Source of the DNA: CAXMST01 sp963793415 | Lineage (GTDB): Bacteria > Actinomycetota > Thermoleophilia > Solirubrobacterales > 70-9 | DNA: 64,000 bases | Direction: 5' to 3' | NCBI GenBank assembly: GCA_963793415.1 | Contig: CAWCAC010000002.1 | Span: forward strand, 434,001-498,000 | Shown here: one piece after another, positions 41,691 to 53,966 of the stretch | How the letters are laid out: the number at the start of each line of letters is the position of its first letter | Position numbering within the stretch: the stretch's first letter is position 1 | Position numbers and translations under genes: made by a program | The notes under the pieces: generated by a model | What the model was told of the DNA's origin: nothing | The model's input: the letters and a program-made list of their open reading frames with translations, nothing else | Database searches by the model: none

Positions 41691-43292
41691 CTACGCCGGA
41701 TCGACGAAGGACAGCGCCCGCTCGGCCATCGCCGTGATCGTCAGGCTCGGGTTGACGCCGGGGTTCGCCGGCACGGCAGAGCCATCGGTGACGAGCAGGT
41801 TCTCGTACCCGAAGGCGCGCTGGCGCCCGTCGAGGACGCCGTGCCCGGGGTCGCGCCCGATCACCGCGCCGCCGAGCAGATGCGCCGTGCCGGGCGTGCC
41901 GAGCAGTGCTTCCATCGCCGAGCTCTGCGGATAGCCGCCGATCCGCTCGGCAGCCCGGGTCGCGATCTCGTTCGCGAGCGGAATGTAGTTGTCCGGCGGC
42001 GGCGAGCCCTCTTCGAGCTCCGTCTGCAGCGCCCCGAGCCGGCCCGCGAGCCCGCGCCGCGGCCGGAAGCTGAGCGCCGTGTCGGTCGAGTGCATGACGG
42101 TGAAGATGACCGTCCGCCGCGACCAGCCCTTGACGCGACCGGGCGAGAGCCAGCGACCCGGCCGGCGCCCCATCGCCGCGATCGAGGCTGCAGCACGGCG
42201 GCGGCGGCCGTTGACCGCGCCCGAGGTCAGCGGACCGAAGTTGAGCCCCATCAGATCGCCGCCGCCCCCGTAGGTGTTGTTGGTGAAGTGGGTGTGCTCG
42301 TCAGGGAAGACGGACGCCGTGATCGCGACCTCGGCCGTGTAATCGGCGCCGGGGCGCTCGGAGGTGGCGGCGGTGATCGTCTCGCTGTTGGTGCGGACCA
42401 GCCGCCCGAGTCTGGGGGAGAGGCCGGGCAGGGCGCCCGTGTCGCGGCAGCGGCGCAGGAGCTTGTTGGTGCCGAGCGCGCCCGCCGCGACGACGACGCC
42501 GCCCGCGGTCAGCGTGTGCGGCCGGCCGCTGACGGGCCCCGGCCGCCGGTGCACGATCGAGTAGCCGCCCTCACCGGCCGCGCTGCCGCCGGGCCCGGGC
42601 AGCGGCCGCACCTCGACGACCTGCGAATCGGGCAGGACCCGGACACCGCGTTGCTCCGCGAACCAAAGGTAGTTCTTGACGAGCGTGTTCTTGGCGCCGT
42701 GGCGGCAGCCGAGCAGACACTGGCCGCAGCGCAGGCAGCCGGTCCGGTCGGGCCCCTCGCCCTCGAAGTAGGGGTCGGCGACCGTGCGGCCGCGCTCGCC
42801 GAAGTAGACGCCGACCGGGGTGTTGCGGAAGGCGTCCGGAGCGCCGACGCCGGCCGCCAGCTCCCGCATCAGCCGCTCCGAGGGACCGTCGGCGTCGCAG
42901 GTCGTGACTCCGAGCATCCGCGACGCCTCGGCGTAGTGAGGCTCGAGCTCGCGGCGCCAGTCGGCGAGCCCGTCCCAGGCCCGGTGGCGATAGAAGTCAT
43001 CGGAGCGCGGCACGTACAGCGTGTTCGCGTAGACGAGACTGCCGCCGCCGACCCCGACGCCGCTGATCACGCTGACGTGGCGGAAGGTGGTCAGCTTCAT
43101 GATCCCCCGCAGGCCGAGCCGCGGTTGCCACCAGACCTTGGAGGTCTCGCTCGCATCGGCGGCGAAGTCGGTGTCCGCGTAGCGCCGGCCCTGTTCGAGC
43201 ACGCAGACGCTGTAGCCCTTCTCGGCGAGCCGTAGCGCCGCCACCGAGCCGCCGAACCCGGACCCGATCACCACCCAGTCGTAGTCGGGCAC
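41691..43292 (-). CDS. GMC-family oxidoreductase (cholesterol-oxidase-like)
   Basis: A 533-residue flavoprotein: FAD motif WVVIGSGFGGSVAALRLAEKG, SVISGVGVGGGSLVYANTLY, a CGQCLLGCRHGAKNTLVKNYL segment, and the C-terminal HLLGGAVIGRDPGHGVLDG plus GSAVPANPGVNPSLTITAMAERA. The Cys-rich CLRCGQCLLGC is typical of the bacterial cholesterol-oxidase-like branch; no signal peptide, so it acts inside. Together with the P450s and the nearby beta-oxidation genes it would suit sterol or terpenoid breakdown. Ribosome site AGAGGAG; 16 bp downstream of lipA on the same strand. Confidence 0.82.
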   Translation of the reverse strand: MPDYDWVVIGSGFGGSVAALRLAEKGYSVCVLEQGRRYADTDFAADASETSKVWWQPRLGLRGIMKLTTFRHVSVISGVGVGGGSLVYANTLYVPRSDDFYRHRAWDGLADWRRELEPHYAEASRMLGVTTCDADGPSERLMRELAAGVGAPDAFRNTPVGVYFGERGRTVADPYFEGEGPDRTGCLRCGQCLLGCRHGAKNTLVKNYLWFAEQRGVRVLPDSQVVEVRPLPGPGGSAAGEGGYSIVHRRPGPVSGRPHTLTAGGVVVAAGALGTNKLLRRCRDTGALPGLSPRLGRLVRTNSETITAATSERPGADYTAEVAITASVFPDEHTHFTNNTYGGGGDLMGLNFGPLTSGAVNGRRRRAAASIAAMGRRPGRWLSPGRVKGWSRRTVIFTVMHSTDTALSFRPRRGLAGRLGALQTELEEGSPPPDNYIPLANEIATRAAERIGGYPQSSAMEALLGTPGTAHLLGGAVIGRDPGHGVLDGRQRAFGYENLLVTDGSAVPANPGVNPSLTITAMAERALSFVDPA

Positions 43293-43308
43293 CGGGCGCC
43301 CGCTCCTC

Positions 43309-44298
43309 TCAGACGGCGAGCGACGCGGTCGCGGTCGCGGCCTCGCGTGCGGCCTCGTCGGCGTGGTAGCTGGAGCGGACCAGCGGACCGCAGGCGACCG
43401 CCTCGAAGCCGATCTTGCGGGCCTCGCGCTCGAGTGCCTCGAACTCCTCCGGCTCCCAGTAGCGAACGACCGGCAGATGCCGCTCGGTCGGGCGCAGGTA
43501 CTGGCCGACGGTCAGCACCTGGACGTCATGCTCGCGCAGCAGGCCGAAGGTCTCGACCATCTCCTCGAAGCTCTCGCCGAGGCCGACCATCAGCCCGGAC
43601 TTGGTGATCACCTCGTCGCCGCCCATCTCCTTGGCCAGCTTCAGCACCCGGGTCGAGCGCTCGAACAGCGAGCCGCGCCGGGCGACCGGATAGAGGCGCG
43701 GGACGACCTCGCAGTTGTGGTTGAAGACGTCGGGCCGCTCGGCGATCACGCGGGCCAGCGGCATCTCCTGGCCGCGGAAGTCCGGAGTCAGGATCTCGAC
43801 CTTGCAGCCCGGCGCCTGGGCGCGGATCGAACGGATCACGCCGACGAAGGCGGAGGCGCCGTAGTCGGGCAGGTCGTCGCGATCGACGGAGGTGATCACG
43901 GCGTGGGTCAGCCCCATCCGCTTGACCGACTGTGCGACCCGGGCCGGCTCGAGCGGGTCGTGGTGGGTCGGCACGCCCGTCTGCACGTTGCAGAACCCAC
44001 AGCGGCGGGTGCAGGTGTCGCCACCGATCATGAAGGTGGCGGTGCCGCGCTCCCAGCACTCGCCGACGTTGGGGCAGTTCGCCTCCTCGCAGACGGTGTT
44101 GAGGTTCTCCTCGCGCATCATCCGCTTCAGGTGGCGGTAGGTCTCACCGCCCGGAGCCGGGACCTTGAGCCAGGGCGGCTTGCGCTCGCGGAACGGGCGG
44201 CCGGCGACCTTGTCCTCGGAGATGCCGCCGGGGCGGGCACGCGAGCGGGTCACGTGGATGCGCTCGGTCGGGCTCCCGCTGGAAGTGGTCTCGGTCAC
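43309..44298 (-). CDS. lipA: lipoyl synthase
   Basis: A 329-residue radical SAM enzyme that inserts sulfur into octanoyl groups on lipoate-dependent enzymes. Auxiliary cluster CEEANCPNVGEC, radical SAM cluster CTRRCGFC, and late RSSYHADE are all present. The GTG at 44298 follows TAACGT by 8 nt; the open frame upstream belongs to other genes. No lipB neighbour is seen. Confidence 0.93.
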   Translation of the reverse strand: MTETTSSGSPTERIHVTRSRARPGGISEDKVAGRPFRERKPPWLKVPAPGGETYRHLKRMMREENLNTVCEEANCPNVGECWERGTATFMIGGDTCTRRCGFCNVQTGVPTHHDPLEPARVAQSVKRMGLTHAVITSVDRDDLPDYGASAFVGVIRSIRAQAPGCKVEILTPDFRGQEMPLARVIAERPDVFNHNCEVVPRLYPVARRGSLFERSTRVLKLAKEMGGDEVITKSGLMVGLGESFEEMVETFGLLREHDVQVLTVGQYLRPTERHLPVVRYWEPEEFEALEREARKIGFEAVACGPLVRSSYHADEAAREAATATASLAV

Positions 44299-44309
44299 CG
44301 CCCTCAACG

Positions 44310-44855
44310 TTAGCGAGGCTCGTCGGCGGCGCCGGGCGGCTCGTCCTCGTGCTCGAGCTCGTCCCTGCGGGTCGCGAGCCGGGGCCTGCCGCCGGGCAGC
44401 CGGTCCACCGCCCGGCCGAAGCGCTCGACGGCGCCCTCCAGCGGGGAGACCATCGTCACCGCCTGCTCGATCGTCGGCAGCGCCTCGACCAGATCGCCTG
44501 CCCGTGCGGCGAGCTGCACGGCCCGCTGCTCGATCAGCGCGCCCTGGTCGACGACCTCGCGGCCGAGCGTCTCCATCCGCTCGCCGAGCTCGTTGATCTG
44601 GTCCGCCTGCCCGGAGACGCGGCCGCCGATGTCGATGATCTGGGTCGCCTGGCCGCTGACAGTCGTGCCGAGGTCGATCAGGACCACCGCCTGACCCTCG
44701 ATCCGCTCGCCGAGCGCGACCATTCGCTCGGTCCGCTGCTCCAGCGTCTCGAGCTGGGTCAGGGCCCGGTCGGCGATGTCGACGAGGCGGTGCAGGTCGT
44801 CGGCGGCCCGGATCAGCAGCCGCGCCGGCAGCAGGATGTCGATCGCGCTCGCGAT
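44310..44855 (-). CDS. coiled-coil/heptad-repeat protein, apparent ATC start
   Basis: A mostly helical protein with regular repeats of about 14 residues (LGERIEGQAVVLIDLG, TVSGQATQIIDIG, RVSGQADQINELG, then ERMETLGREVVDQG) and a charged C-terminus. The first ATG in frame (44723) falls inside the repeat region. Upstream, 44 more codons read IASAIDILLPARLLIRAADD then LHRLVDIADRALTQLETLEQ, a coherent amphipathic start, and contain no ATG, GTG or TTG. ATC at 44855-44853 is 6 nt behind TAGGGT (44867-44862), whose TAG is also an in-frame stop, so the start must lie downstream of it. Full length would be 181 residues. Possible membrane-associated structural role. Just upstream of lipA on the same strand. 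Confidence 0.68.
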   Translation of the reverse strand: MASAIDILLPARLLIRAADDLHRLVDIADRALTQLETLEQRTERMVALGERIEGQAVVLIDLGTTVSGQATQIIDIGGRVSGQADQINELGERMETLGREVVDQGALIEQRAVQLAARAGDLVEALPTIEQAVTMVSPLEGAVERFGRAVDRLPGGRPRLATRRDELEHEDEPPGAADEPR

Positions 44856-44881
44856 CGCCCAACCCTACTCCCGGCCGGCGC

Positions 44882-46345
44882 TCAGGTGCGCGGGTGCAGC
44901 CGGACCGGCAGGCCGCCCTTCGGCGACAGCGTCGGCGACTGCTCGATCTTGATCCGCTCCCCCTCCGGCAGGCTGAACTCGAAGCGGCGCAGCAGCCCGG
45001 CGGCGATCGCGTGGACCTCGGCGTAGCCGAAGCGCTTGCCGATGCAGACCCGCGGGCCCATCCCGAAGGGGATGTAGGCGCCACGCGGGAGCAGCGCCCG
45101 CGCCTCGGGGTCGAACCGCTCCGGCCGGAACGCTTCCGGCTCGTCCCAGACGTCGGGTAGGTGGTGGCTGACCCAGGACGAGTAGGCGATCGGGAGGCCG
45201 GCCGGGACCCTGAGCCCGCCGAACTCGAAGTCACGGGCGACGCGGCGCGGCCCGATCCAGGCCGGGGGGTAGAGGCGCAGAGTCTCGTCGATCGCCTGCG
45301 AGAGCAGCGGCAGCTCGCCGAACAGCTGCGGCGCCGTCGGCAGCGTCCGCTCGCCGGCGACCGCGTCGACCTCCGCCGCCAGCCGCGGCGTCCAGTCCGG
45401 GTTACGGGCGAGCTCGTAGAGAAGGAAGGTGATCGTCGAGGTCGTCGTGTCGTGGCCGGCGAACATCAAGGTCATCACGTGATCGAGGACCTGTCGGTCG
45501 GTCAGCGCCACGCCGGTCTCGTCGGTCGCGGCCAGCAGCGAGCCCAGCACGTCGCCGCGGTCCTCGCCCGAGCGACGGCGGGCCGCAATCTCCTCGCCGA
45601 CGATCCGCTCCAGCGCCCGTCGCGAGCGGACCAGCTTCGCGTAAGGCGTGCCGGGGCCGACCATCAGCTGCAGCACGAACTCGGCGCCGTGGAAGGAGAG
45701 GCCCTGCTCGAAGTGCATCGCTGTCTCGCCGGCCCTCGCCGAGTCGGGGTCGAAGCCGAACAGGGCGCGCATCGCGATCCGCATCGCCAGCTCCCGGGTC
45801 CAGTGGAAGACGTCGATCGTCTCGCCGGGCTCGAGCCGCGCGATCGCAGCATCGGCCTCGGTGAGCATCGTCTCCGCGGCCGCCACCACCCGGTCCTTGT
45901 GGAACGAGGGCATCATGATCGCCCGCGAGGTGTCGTGGTAGTCACCGTCGGTGGTCAGCAGGCCGTCGCCGAGCAGCGTGATCAGGTCGCCGAAGCGGCC
46001 GCTGCGCCAGACGAAGTTCTCGCGCCCGGAGACGAGCACGAAGTGGTTCGCCTCGGGCCCGATCATGAACACCTGGCGGTCGTAGAGGATCTTCATCCCG
46101 AAGATCGGCCCGTGTCGGTAATAGGACTCGAGCAGCAGGTTGAGGACGTCGTGCCGGGCCCGCCAGGTCCGCTTCAGGCTGACGCTGAGGTCGCCCGCCG
46201 GCATCGGGCCGCGGCGCAGCGCCGCCCGCGCCTGGCGGATGTCGGAGACCATCGCCTTCGGCCCCGGGAACGCGGGACGGGGGCCGGGGTCGCCAACCCG
46301 TCCGGGGACCGGAGCGGGCGCTGCTTCCACCTCCGCCGTGCTCAT
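44882..46345 (-). CDS. cytochrome P450 (CYP102/CYP4-like)
   Basis: A 487-residue P450: proline-rich start, I-helix TLMFAGHDTTTSTITFLLYE, ExxR in DETLRLYPP, haem-thiolate loop PFGMGPRVCIGKRFGYAE. The sequence style (SGRENFVWRSGRFGDLITLLGDGLLT) is that of fatty-acid or terpenoid hydroxylating P450s. ATG is 6 nt behind TATGGT (leaderless). It is the third oxidative gene in the 41.7-46.3 kb block. Confidence 0.88.
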   Translation of the reverse strand: MSTAEVEAAPAPVPGRVGDPGPRPAFPGPKAMVSDIRQARAALRRGPMPAGDLSVSLKRTWRARHDVLNLLLESYYRHGPIFGMKILYDRQVFMIGPEANHFVLVSGRENFVWRSGRFGDLITLLGDGLLTTDGDYHDTSRAIMMPSFHKDRVVAAAETMLTEADAAIARLEPGETIDVFHWTRELAMRIAMRALFGFDPDSARAGETAMHFEQGLSFHGAEFVLQLMVGPGTPYAKLVRSRRALERIVGEEIAARRRSGEDRGDVLGSLLAATDETGVALTDRQVLDHVMTLMFAGHDTTTSTITFLLYELARNPDWTPRLAAEVDAVAGERTLPTAPQLFGELPLLSQAIDETLRLYPPAWIGPRRVARDFEFGGLRVPAGLPIAYSSWVSHHLPDVWDEPEAFRPERFDPEARALLPRGAYIPFGMGPRVCIGKRFGYAEVHAIAAGLLRRFEFSLPEGERIKIEQSPTLSPKGGLPVRLHPRT

Positions 46346-46474
46346 GCGCCGACCATACCCGCCCGTTCGACGCCGTGTCGAGTTTCTCCGACGGTGGACG
46401 CCCCAGGTTGGCGCCGACTCGCCCGGGTAGGGCCAGAAAGAACACCCTGCAACTCGAAGACCGAGGTGAGAGAG

Positions 46475-46753
46475 ATGACAGACGATCCGCGCAGCCCCGA
46501 GGGTGCCGAGAACCCGCCGACGACGGAGCGGCCGGCCGGCGGCCCCGACCCCGACAACCAGCCGCCGCCCCCACCGCCCGAATCCGATCCGACCCAGGAG
46601 TACGACGGCGAGCAGCAGCGTGAGCGCCCCAGCTCGAACGACAGCGAACGGCCGCTCGACGAGGATCCGGCCGAGGCGTATGAGGGCACCCAGCCTGGCC
46701 AGACTTCCCCTCCCAATCCGACGCCGCCCGGCGGCGAGTCGCCCTCCGGCTGA
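46475..46753 (+). CDS. proline/glutamate-rich disordered protein
   Basis: 92 residues, entirely low complexity (PEGAENPPTTERPAGG, a run of seven prolines, AEAYEGTQPGQTSPPNPTPP). GAGGTGAG lies a few bases before the ATG. Ends 4 bp before the convergent acyltransferase gene. No function recognisable; it may be a short linker or surface protein, though no signal peptide is seen. Confidence 0.5.
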   Translation: MTDDPRSPEGAENPPTTERPAGGPDPDNQPPPPPPESDPTQEYDGEQQRERPSSNDSERPLDEDPAEAYEGTQPGQTSPPNPTPPGGESPSG

Positions 46754-46756
46754 AGC

Positions 46757-47497
46757 TCAGCGCTTGCGCCGGCGCCGGGCAGCGACCCCAGCGCCGATCC
46801 CGAGCGCGGCGAGGCCGGCGGCGATCACGCCGGGGTGGGAGAGCAGCCGCTGATGCTGGCGCTCGACCTCGGGCCAGAGCCTCTCGTCGACGAGCTCGGC
46901 CGCAGCCTCCGGCGTCGGCTCGGCGCCGGCCGCCGGCGGTGGGATCGGCTCGGCGAAGGCGACGCGGACCCTGCCCGGCCGCGGGAGCGGCCCGGCGAAC
47001 AGCTTGTCGGTCCCTGTGATCGCGCAGGGCACGATCGTGGCGCCGGTCTCGAGCGCGAGCCGCGCCGCCCCCTTGTGCGGCTCGCCGAGGATCGTCGGGT
47101 CGCGAACCCGCGTCCCCTCGGGGAAGAGGGCCAGTAGGCCGCCGTCGCGGAGGATCTGCCGGGCCGTCTCGATCGCCTCGGCATCGGAGGCGCCGCGCCG
47201 GACCGGGAAGGCGCCGAGCCTGATCAGGAGCTTGCCGCCGCGCCCTTCGAACAGCTCGTTCTTGCCCATGAACCGGATCGGCCGCTTCGTCGCGGCGGCG
47301 ACGAAGAAGGCGTCCCAGAAGCTCTTGTGGTTGGGGGCGATGATCACCGGGCCCGCCTCCGGAATGTTCTCGGCGCCCTCGATCTTGAGCGCATAGACGA
47401 GCTTCATGTACGGGATCGCGACCCCGCGCACGGTCCGGAAGACGGGCTTGGAGCTACCCTCCTCCCGCGCGAAGCGATGTGCCTCGGCGTTGTCCAC
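46757..47497 (-). CDS. 1-acyl-glycerol-3-phosphate acyltransferase (PlsC-like)
   Basis: A 246-residue acyltransferase: HX4D motif as NHKSFWDAFF, RFMGKNELFE, substrate motif LFPEGTRVRDP and VPCAITGTDKLF. A C-terminal hydrophobic stretch and basic tail (ARRRRKR) suggest membrane attachment. Acts in phospholipid synthesis. GTG start; the gene upstream (reductase) ends 12 bp before it. Confidence 0.85.
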   Translation of the reverse strand: MDNAEAHRFAREEGSSKPVFRTVRGVAIPYMKLVYALKIEGAENIPEAGPVIIAPNHKSFWDAFFVAAATKRPIRFMGKNELFEGRGGKLLIRLGAFPVRRGASDAEAIETARQILRDGGLLALFPEGTRVRDPTILGEPHKGAARLALETGATIVPCAITGTDKLFAGPLPRPGRVRVAFAEPIPPPAAGAEPTPEAAAELVDERLWPEVERQHQRLLSHPGVIAAGLAALGIGAGVAARRRRKR

Positions 47498-47509
47498 CGG
47501 GGCGGCGAC

Positions 47510-48748
47510 CTACCCGACTTCGTAGGAGTGGCCGGCGGCGCGCAGTCGCTCCGCCAGCCGCGTGCCGATCCCCGTCGACGGCGTCAGCACGCCGGCCCGA
47601 TCGGGCAGCTGCTCGCCGTCGAGCGCCAGCGCCAGGGCGCTCTCGCCGAGCATCACCGCCGTCGCCTTGTAGCCGGGGTCGCCGGGGGCGTCGATCCTGC
47701 AGACGAGGTGTTTGCCGGAGCTCGTGCGCCCGTGTACGTCGATCTTGAAGAAGCCCTTCTCGCGCTGCTCGGCGTTCGGCCCCTCGCCCGGGTCGGGAAG
47801 GACGCGATCGAGCAGTTTCCGGGTCGGGCCGATCGAGAGACCGGCGACGAGTCCGGCGATGCCGCCCGCGATCCCCGCCGCCTTGACAGGGCCCAGCGGC
47901 AGGCCGCCGGCGAGCATCAGCTCGCGGTAGCGCAGCTCGCGGCCGTAGGCGTAGTCCTGAAGCGCGTTGCTGCGCCGGACGACGCGGGTGTTGACCGTGC
48001 CCATCACAAACGGGGCGAGCCAGCCGCCGAGCTCCTCGTCGTGGATCACGCCCATCGGGTCGCGCTCGTTGCCGAGGTCGGGCTCGGAGGAGCGGTCGGG
48101 GCTGAGCGCGTAGGGGTCGACCATCATCCGTCGCAGAGATCTGTCGGCCTTGGCGGCATCGAGCTGGCCGCGCATCGAGTCGATCGTGCCGCCGCTGACG
48201 CCGCCGCGCATGCTGCGGACGACGAGCGTCGTCTCGGTCAGGTCGCCGGCCCCGGTCGCGGCTGCATGCTCGTGCAGGAGCATCACGCCGATGTCCGAGG
48301 GGATCGAGTCGAAGCCGCAGGTGTGGACGATCCGGGCGCCGCTGGCGGCGGCGCGGTCGTTGGCGACGTCGATCGAGCGTCGCATGAACAGCGTCTCGCC
48401 GGTCAGGTCGGCGTAGTGGGTGCCGGCGTCGGCGCAGGCCTCGACCAGCGGCATCCCGTAGCGGTAGTAGGGCCCGACCGTGGTCGCGATTGCCTTCGCT
48501 GAGGCTGCCATGCGCCCGACAGCCTCGGGATCGGAGCTGTCGGCCACCACCAGCGGCCACTCCGCCGCCGCCGCCCCGAGCTCGGCCCGGGTCCGCTCGA
48601 GCTTCTCCTGCGAGCGGCCGCCGAGCGCGATTCGCGCACCTCCCGGCGCAGCGCCAGCCAGGTAGGCGGCGGTCAGCTTGCCGACGAAGCCGGTGGCTCC
48701 GTAGACGACGACATCGTGCTGGCGGTCAGGTTTCTCAGAAGAAGGCAT
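47510..48748 (-). CDS. saccharopine-dehydrogenase-like reductase (trans-acting enoyl reductase type)
   Basis: A 412-residue protein: NAD(P)-binding VVVYGATGFVGKLTAAYLAG, GGRSQEKLER, GPYYRYGMPLVEACADAGTHYADLTGE and VHTCGFDSIPSDIG. This is the family that includes mycobacterial Rv2449c-like trans enoyl reductases and human SCCPDH; substrate unknown, lipids likely. ATG 48748 is 7 nt behind TACGGT (leaderless), so the longer open frame starting at 48820 is rejected. Confidence 0.82.
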   Translation of the reverse strand: MPSSEKPDRQHDVVVYGATGFVGKLTAAYLAGAAPGGARIALGGRSQEKLERTRAELGAAAAEWPLVVADSSDPEAVGRMAASAKAIATTVGPYYRYGMPLVEACADAGTHYADLTGETLFMRRSIDVANDRAAASGARIVHTCGFDSIPSDIGVMLLHEHAAATGAGDLTETTLVVRSMRGGVSGGTIDSMRGQLDAAKADRSLRRMMVDPYALSPDRSSEPDLGNERDPMGVIHDEELGGWLAPFVMGTVNTRVVRRSNALQDYAYGRELRYRELMLAGGLPLGPVKAAGIAGGIAGLVAGLSIGPTRKLLDRVLPDPGEGPNAEQREKGFFKIDVHGRTSSGKHLVCRIDAPGDPGYKATAVMLGESALALALDGEQLPDRAGVLTPSTGIGTRLAERLRAAGHSYEVG

Positions 48749-48821
48749 GCGCGCAACCGTACTCGCTGTGCGGCTCCTCCCGGAGCCTCGGAGCATCTCC
48801 TCCGACGTGGCGATTCTCACG

Positions 48822-48870
48822 CTTCGCTGCGGTCTGCCGACCGTATAGGTACGTAAATCGCAGCAAAGGT
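48822..48870. repeat. 49-nt inverted-repeat element, copy 2
   Basis: Arms CTTCGCTGCG / CGCAGCAAAG with apex ACC-GTATA-GGT. Same length as the copy at 25500-25548 and 38 of 49 identical. It lies in the intergenic gap between the FadB-like gene's 3' end and the reductase's 5' end. Confidence 0.55.
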
Positions 48871-48915
48871 CGGTCTCTGCTCTCTGGCGCCTGTCGCGTC
48901 CAGCCTCGGAACGAC

Positions 48916-48945
48916 GACGGCCCGAGCAGCGATGCCCGGGCCGTC
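48916..48945 (-). terminator. hairpin terminator after the FadB-like gene
   Basis: Perfect 9-bp stem GACGGCCCG / CGGGCCGTC around a 12-nt loop, 21 bp beyond the stop codon of the leftward FadB-like gene. No T-run. Confidence 0.55.
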
Positions 48946-48966
48946 TGCCGAAGGATGTGACCGTGC

Positions 48967-51158
<2,192 letters not shown>

Positions 51159-51211
51159 GAGTGTTGGAGCCTTTCTCTTTACGTGCTTTACGTATGCAGG
51201 TGGGTGTGAAT

Positions 51212-51235
51212 GAGGCCGGCCCGAAGGCCGGCCTC
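51212..51235 (-). terminator. intercistronic hairpin between thiolase and FadB genes
   Basis: Perfect 9-bp stem GAGGCCGGC / GCCGGCCTC with loop CCGAAG, 15 bp beyond the thiolase stop codon and about 50 bp before the FadB-like start. It may terminate or weaken readthrough, or protect the upstream message. Confidence 0.55.
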
Positions 51236-51249
51236 TCGGTGGGTCGGAG

Positions 51250-52467
<1,218 letters not shown>

Positions 52468-52528
52468 CTGTGGTTCTCCTTGTGGTTGCCGTGCCGGGTC
52501 GCGCTGTCCGCGGCCCGAGGGACGTTTG

Positions 52529-53944
52529 TCAGTTCTCTGAAGCCGGGGAGGAAGTCTGGACCATCGGGTCCGGCTCCACCTGACCGGCGTTGTCGGTCGT
52601 CGAAGTCGTCGGGTAAGTCGGGTACGTCTGGGGCGGGGTGTGGGCGCGGCCTGCGGGCGAGGTCTCGAGCACGGCGCTGAGGAAGCGGCCGATCGCGTCG
52701 GCGATCCGGGCGGTGCGGACCGAGGGCCAGAGATCGAAGGCGTGCTCGGCGTTGGGTAGCTCGATGTAGCGGACGTCGTTGTGGGACACCCGCCTCAGCT
52801 CGGCGGCGAAGTCACGCGCGTCGGCGACCGGCACGAGCGTGTCGCGCTCGCCGTGGATGATCATGAACGGCGGCGCCTCGGGGGTGATCCGCCAGCGGGG
52901 CGAGGCGGCGCGGTAGAGCTCCTCGTTGCCGTCGAGCGGCGTCTTGAACACCACCTGCTCGAAGGCCCACTCGCCGAGTTGCGGGTAGTAGTGCCCGCCC
53001 GAGTTCGTGAGGTCGTACACGCCGTAGAAGGGGACGGCCGCGATCACGCTCGTGTCGGCGTCCTCGAAGCCGGCCTGGAATGCGGGGTCGCCGGCGGTCA
53101 GGCCTGCGAGGGCGGTCAGATGGCCTCCGGCCGAGCCGCCGGTGATAGCGATCAGCTCGGGGTCGATCCCGAGCTCGGAGGAGTGTTCGCGGACCCAGGC
53201 GATCGCGCGCTTGACGTCGACGATCTGCGCGGGCCAGGTCGCCTCCGGCGAGAGCCGGTAGTCGATGTTGAAGCCGACCCAGCCTCGGCTCGCGAGGTGG
53301 TTGAGCAGCGGGATGCCCTGCTCGAAGCGCGAGCCGGAGATCCAGCCGCCTCCGTGGACCTGGATGACGGCGGGCCGCAGCCCGGGCTTGTCGCCGTCGG
53401 TCCCTGGCTTGGCGCGGTAGACGTCGAGCCGCAGCTTCAGGTCGCGACCGTCCGCCCGCGCGCCGGGCTCGGTGTGGAAGACGACCCCGCGCTCACGGGC
53501 GACGTCGGTGGCGACGAACGTCAGTGGCGGCACCGCGATGTGGGTGAGCGGCATGCGGCGGCCGTCGTCGCCCGGCAGACCCTCGAGAGCGGCCTCGACC
53601 GTGCGGGCGCTGCGGTGCGCCTCGACTGCGTACCGGAGCTGGGCGCCGAGTAGGACGCCGAGCAGGCCGGCGGCCAGCTTCCCGATCCGCGAGCGCAGGC
53701 CACCGAGTGCGATCAGGCCCGCGAGCTGAGCCGCGGTCAGCAGCGAGAGCTGCCAGGCGAGCTCGCGGACGAACGCCGACCCGGACCAGCGCCAGACCCG
53801 GATGCGCAGGGGCAGGGGCGCTGACGCCTCGATCGCGGCCATCCGTGCCCGCTCGCGCCTCTGCGCCCGCAGCCATGCTGCGGCCTCGCGCCCCGGCGTC
53901 TGGGGCCGGGGGCCGGTGCCGTGCTGGTGTGGCCGCTCGTCCAT
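52529..53944 (-). CDS. membrane-anchored HSL-type alpha/beta hydrolase
   Basis: A 471-residue esterase. Residues about 65-110 hold two hydrophobic segments that should anchor it; the catalytic part shows the oxyanion motif VIQVHGGGWISGSRFEQG, nucleophile Ser in ITGGSAGGHLTAL, Asp in HGERDTLVPV and His in NAEHAFDLW. The C-terminal 45 residues are Thr/Pro rich and disordered. Could release acyl chains or sterol esters feeding the neighbouring beta-oxidation genes. Confidence 0.82.
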   Translation of the reverse strand: MDERPHQHGTGPRPQTPGREAAAWLRAQRRERARMAAIEASAPLPLRIRVWRWSGSAFVRELAWQLSLLTAAQLAGLIALGGLRSRIGKLAAGLLGVLLGAQLRYAVEAHRSARTVEAALEGLPGDDGRRMPLTHIAVPPLTFVATDVARERGVVFHTEPGARADGRDLKLRLDVYRAKPGTDGDKPGLRPAVIQVHGGGWISGSRFEQGIPLLNHLASRGWVGFNIDYRLSPEATWPAQIVDVKRAIAWVREHSSELGIDPELIAITGGSAGGHLTALAGLTAGDPAFQAGFEDADTSVIAAVPFYGVYDLTNSGGHYYPQLGEWAFEQVVFKTPLDGNEELYRAASPRWRITPEAPPFMIIHGERDTLVPVADARDFAAELRRVSHNDVRYIELPNAEHAFDLWPSVRTARIADAIGRFLSAVLETSPAGRAHTPPQTYPTYPTTSTTDNAGQVEPDPMVQTSSPASEN

Positions 53945-53966
53945 CGCTCTAGCCGGGCTGCGTCTC

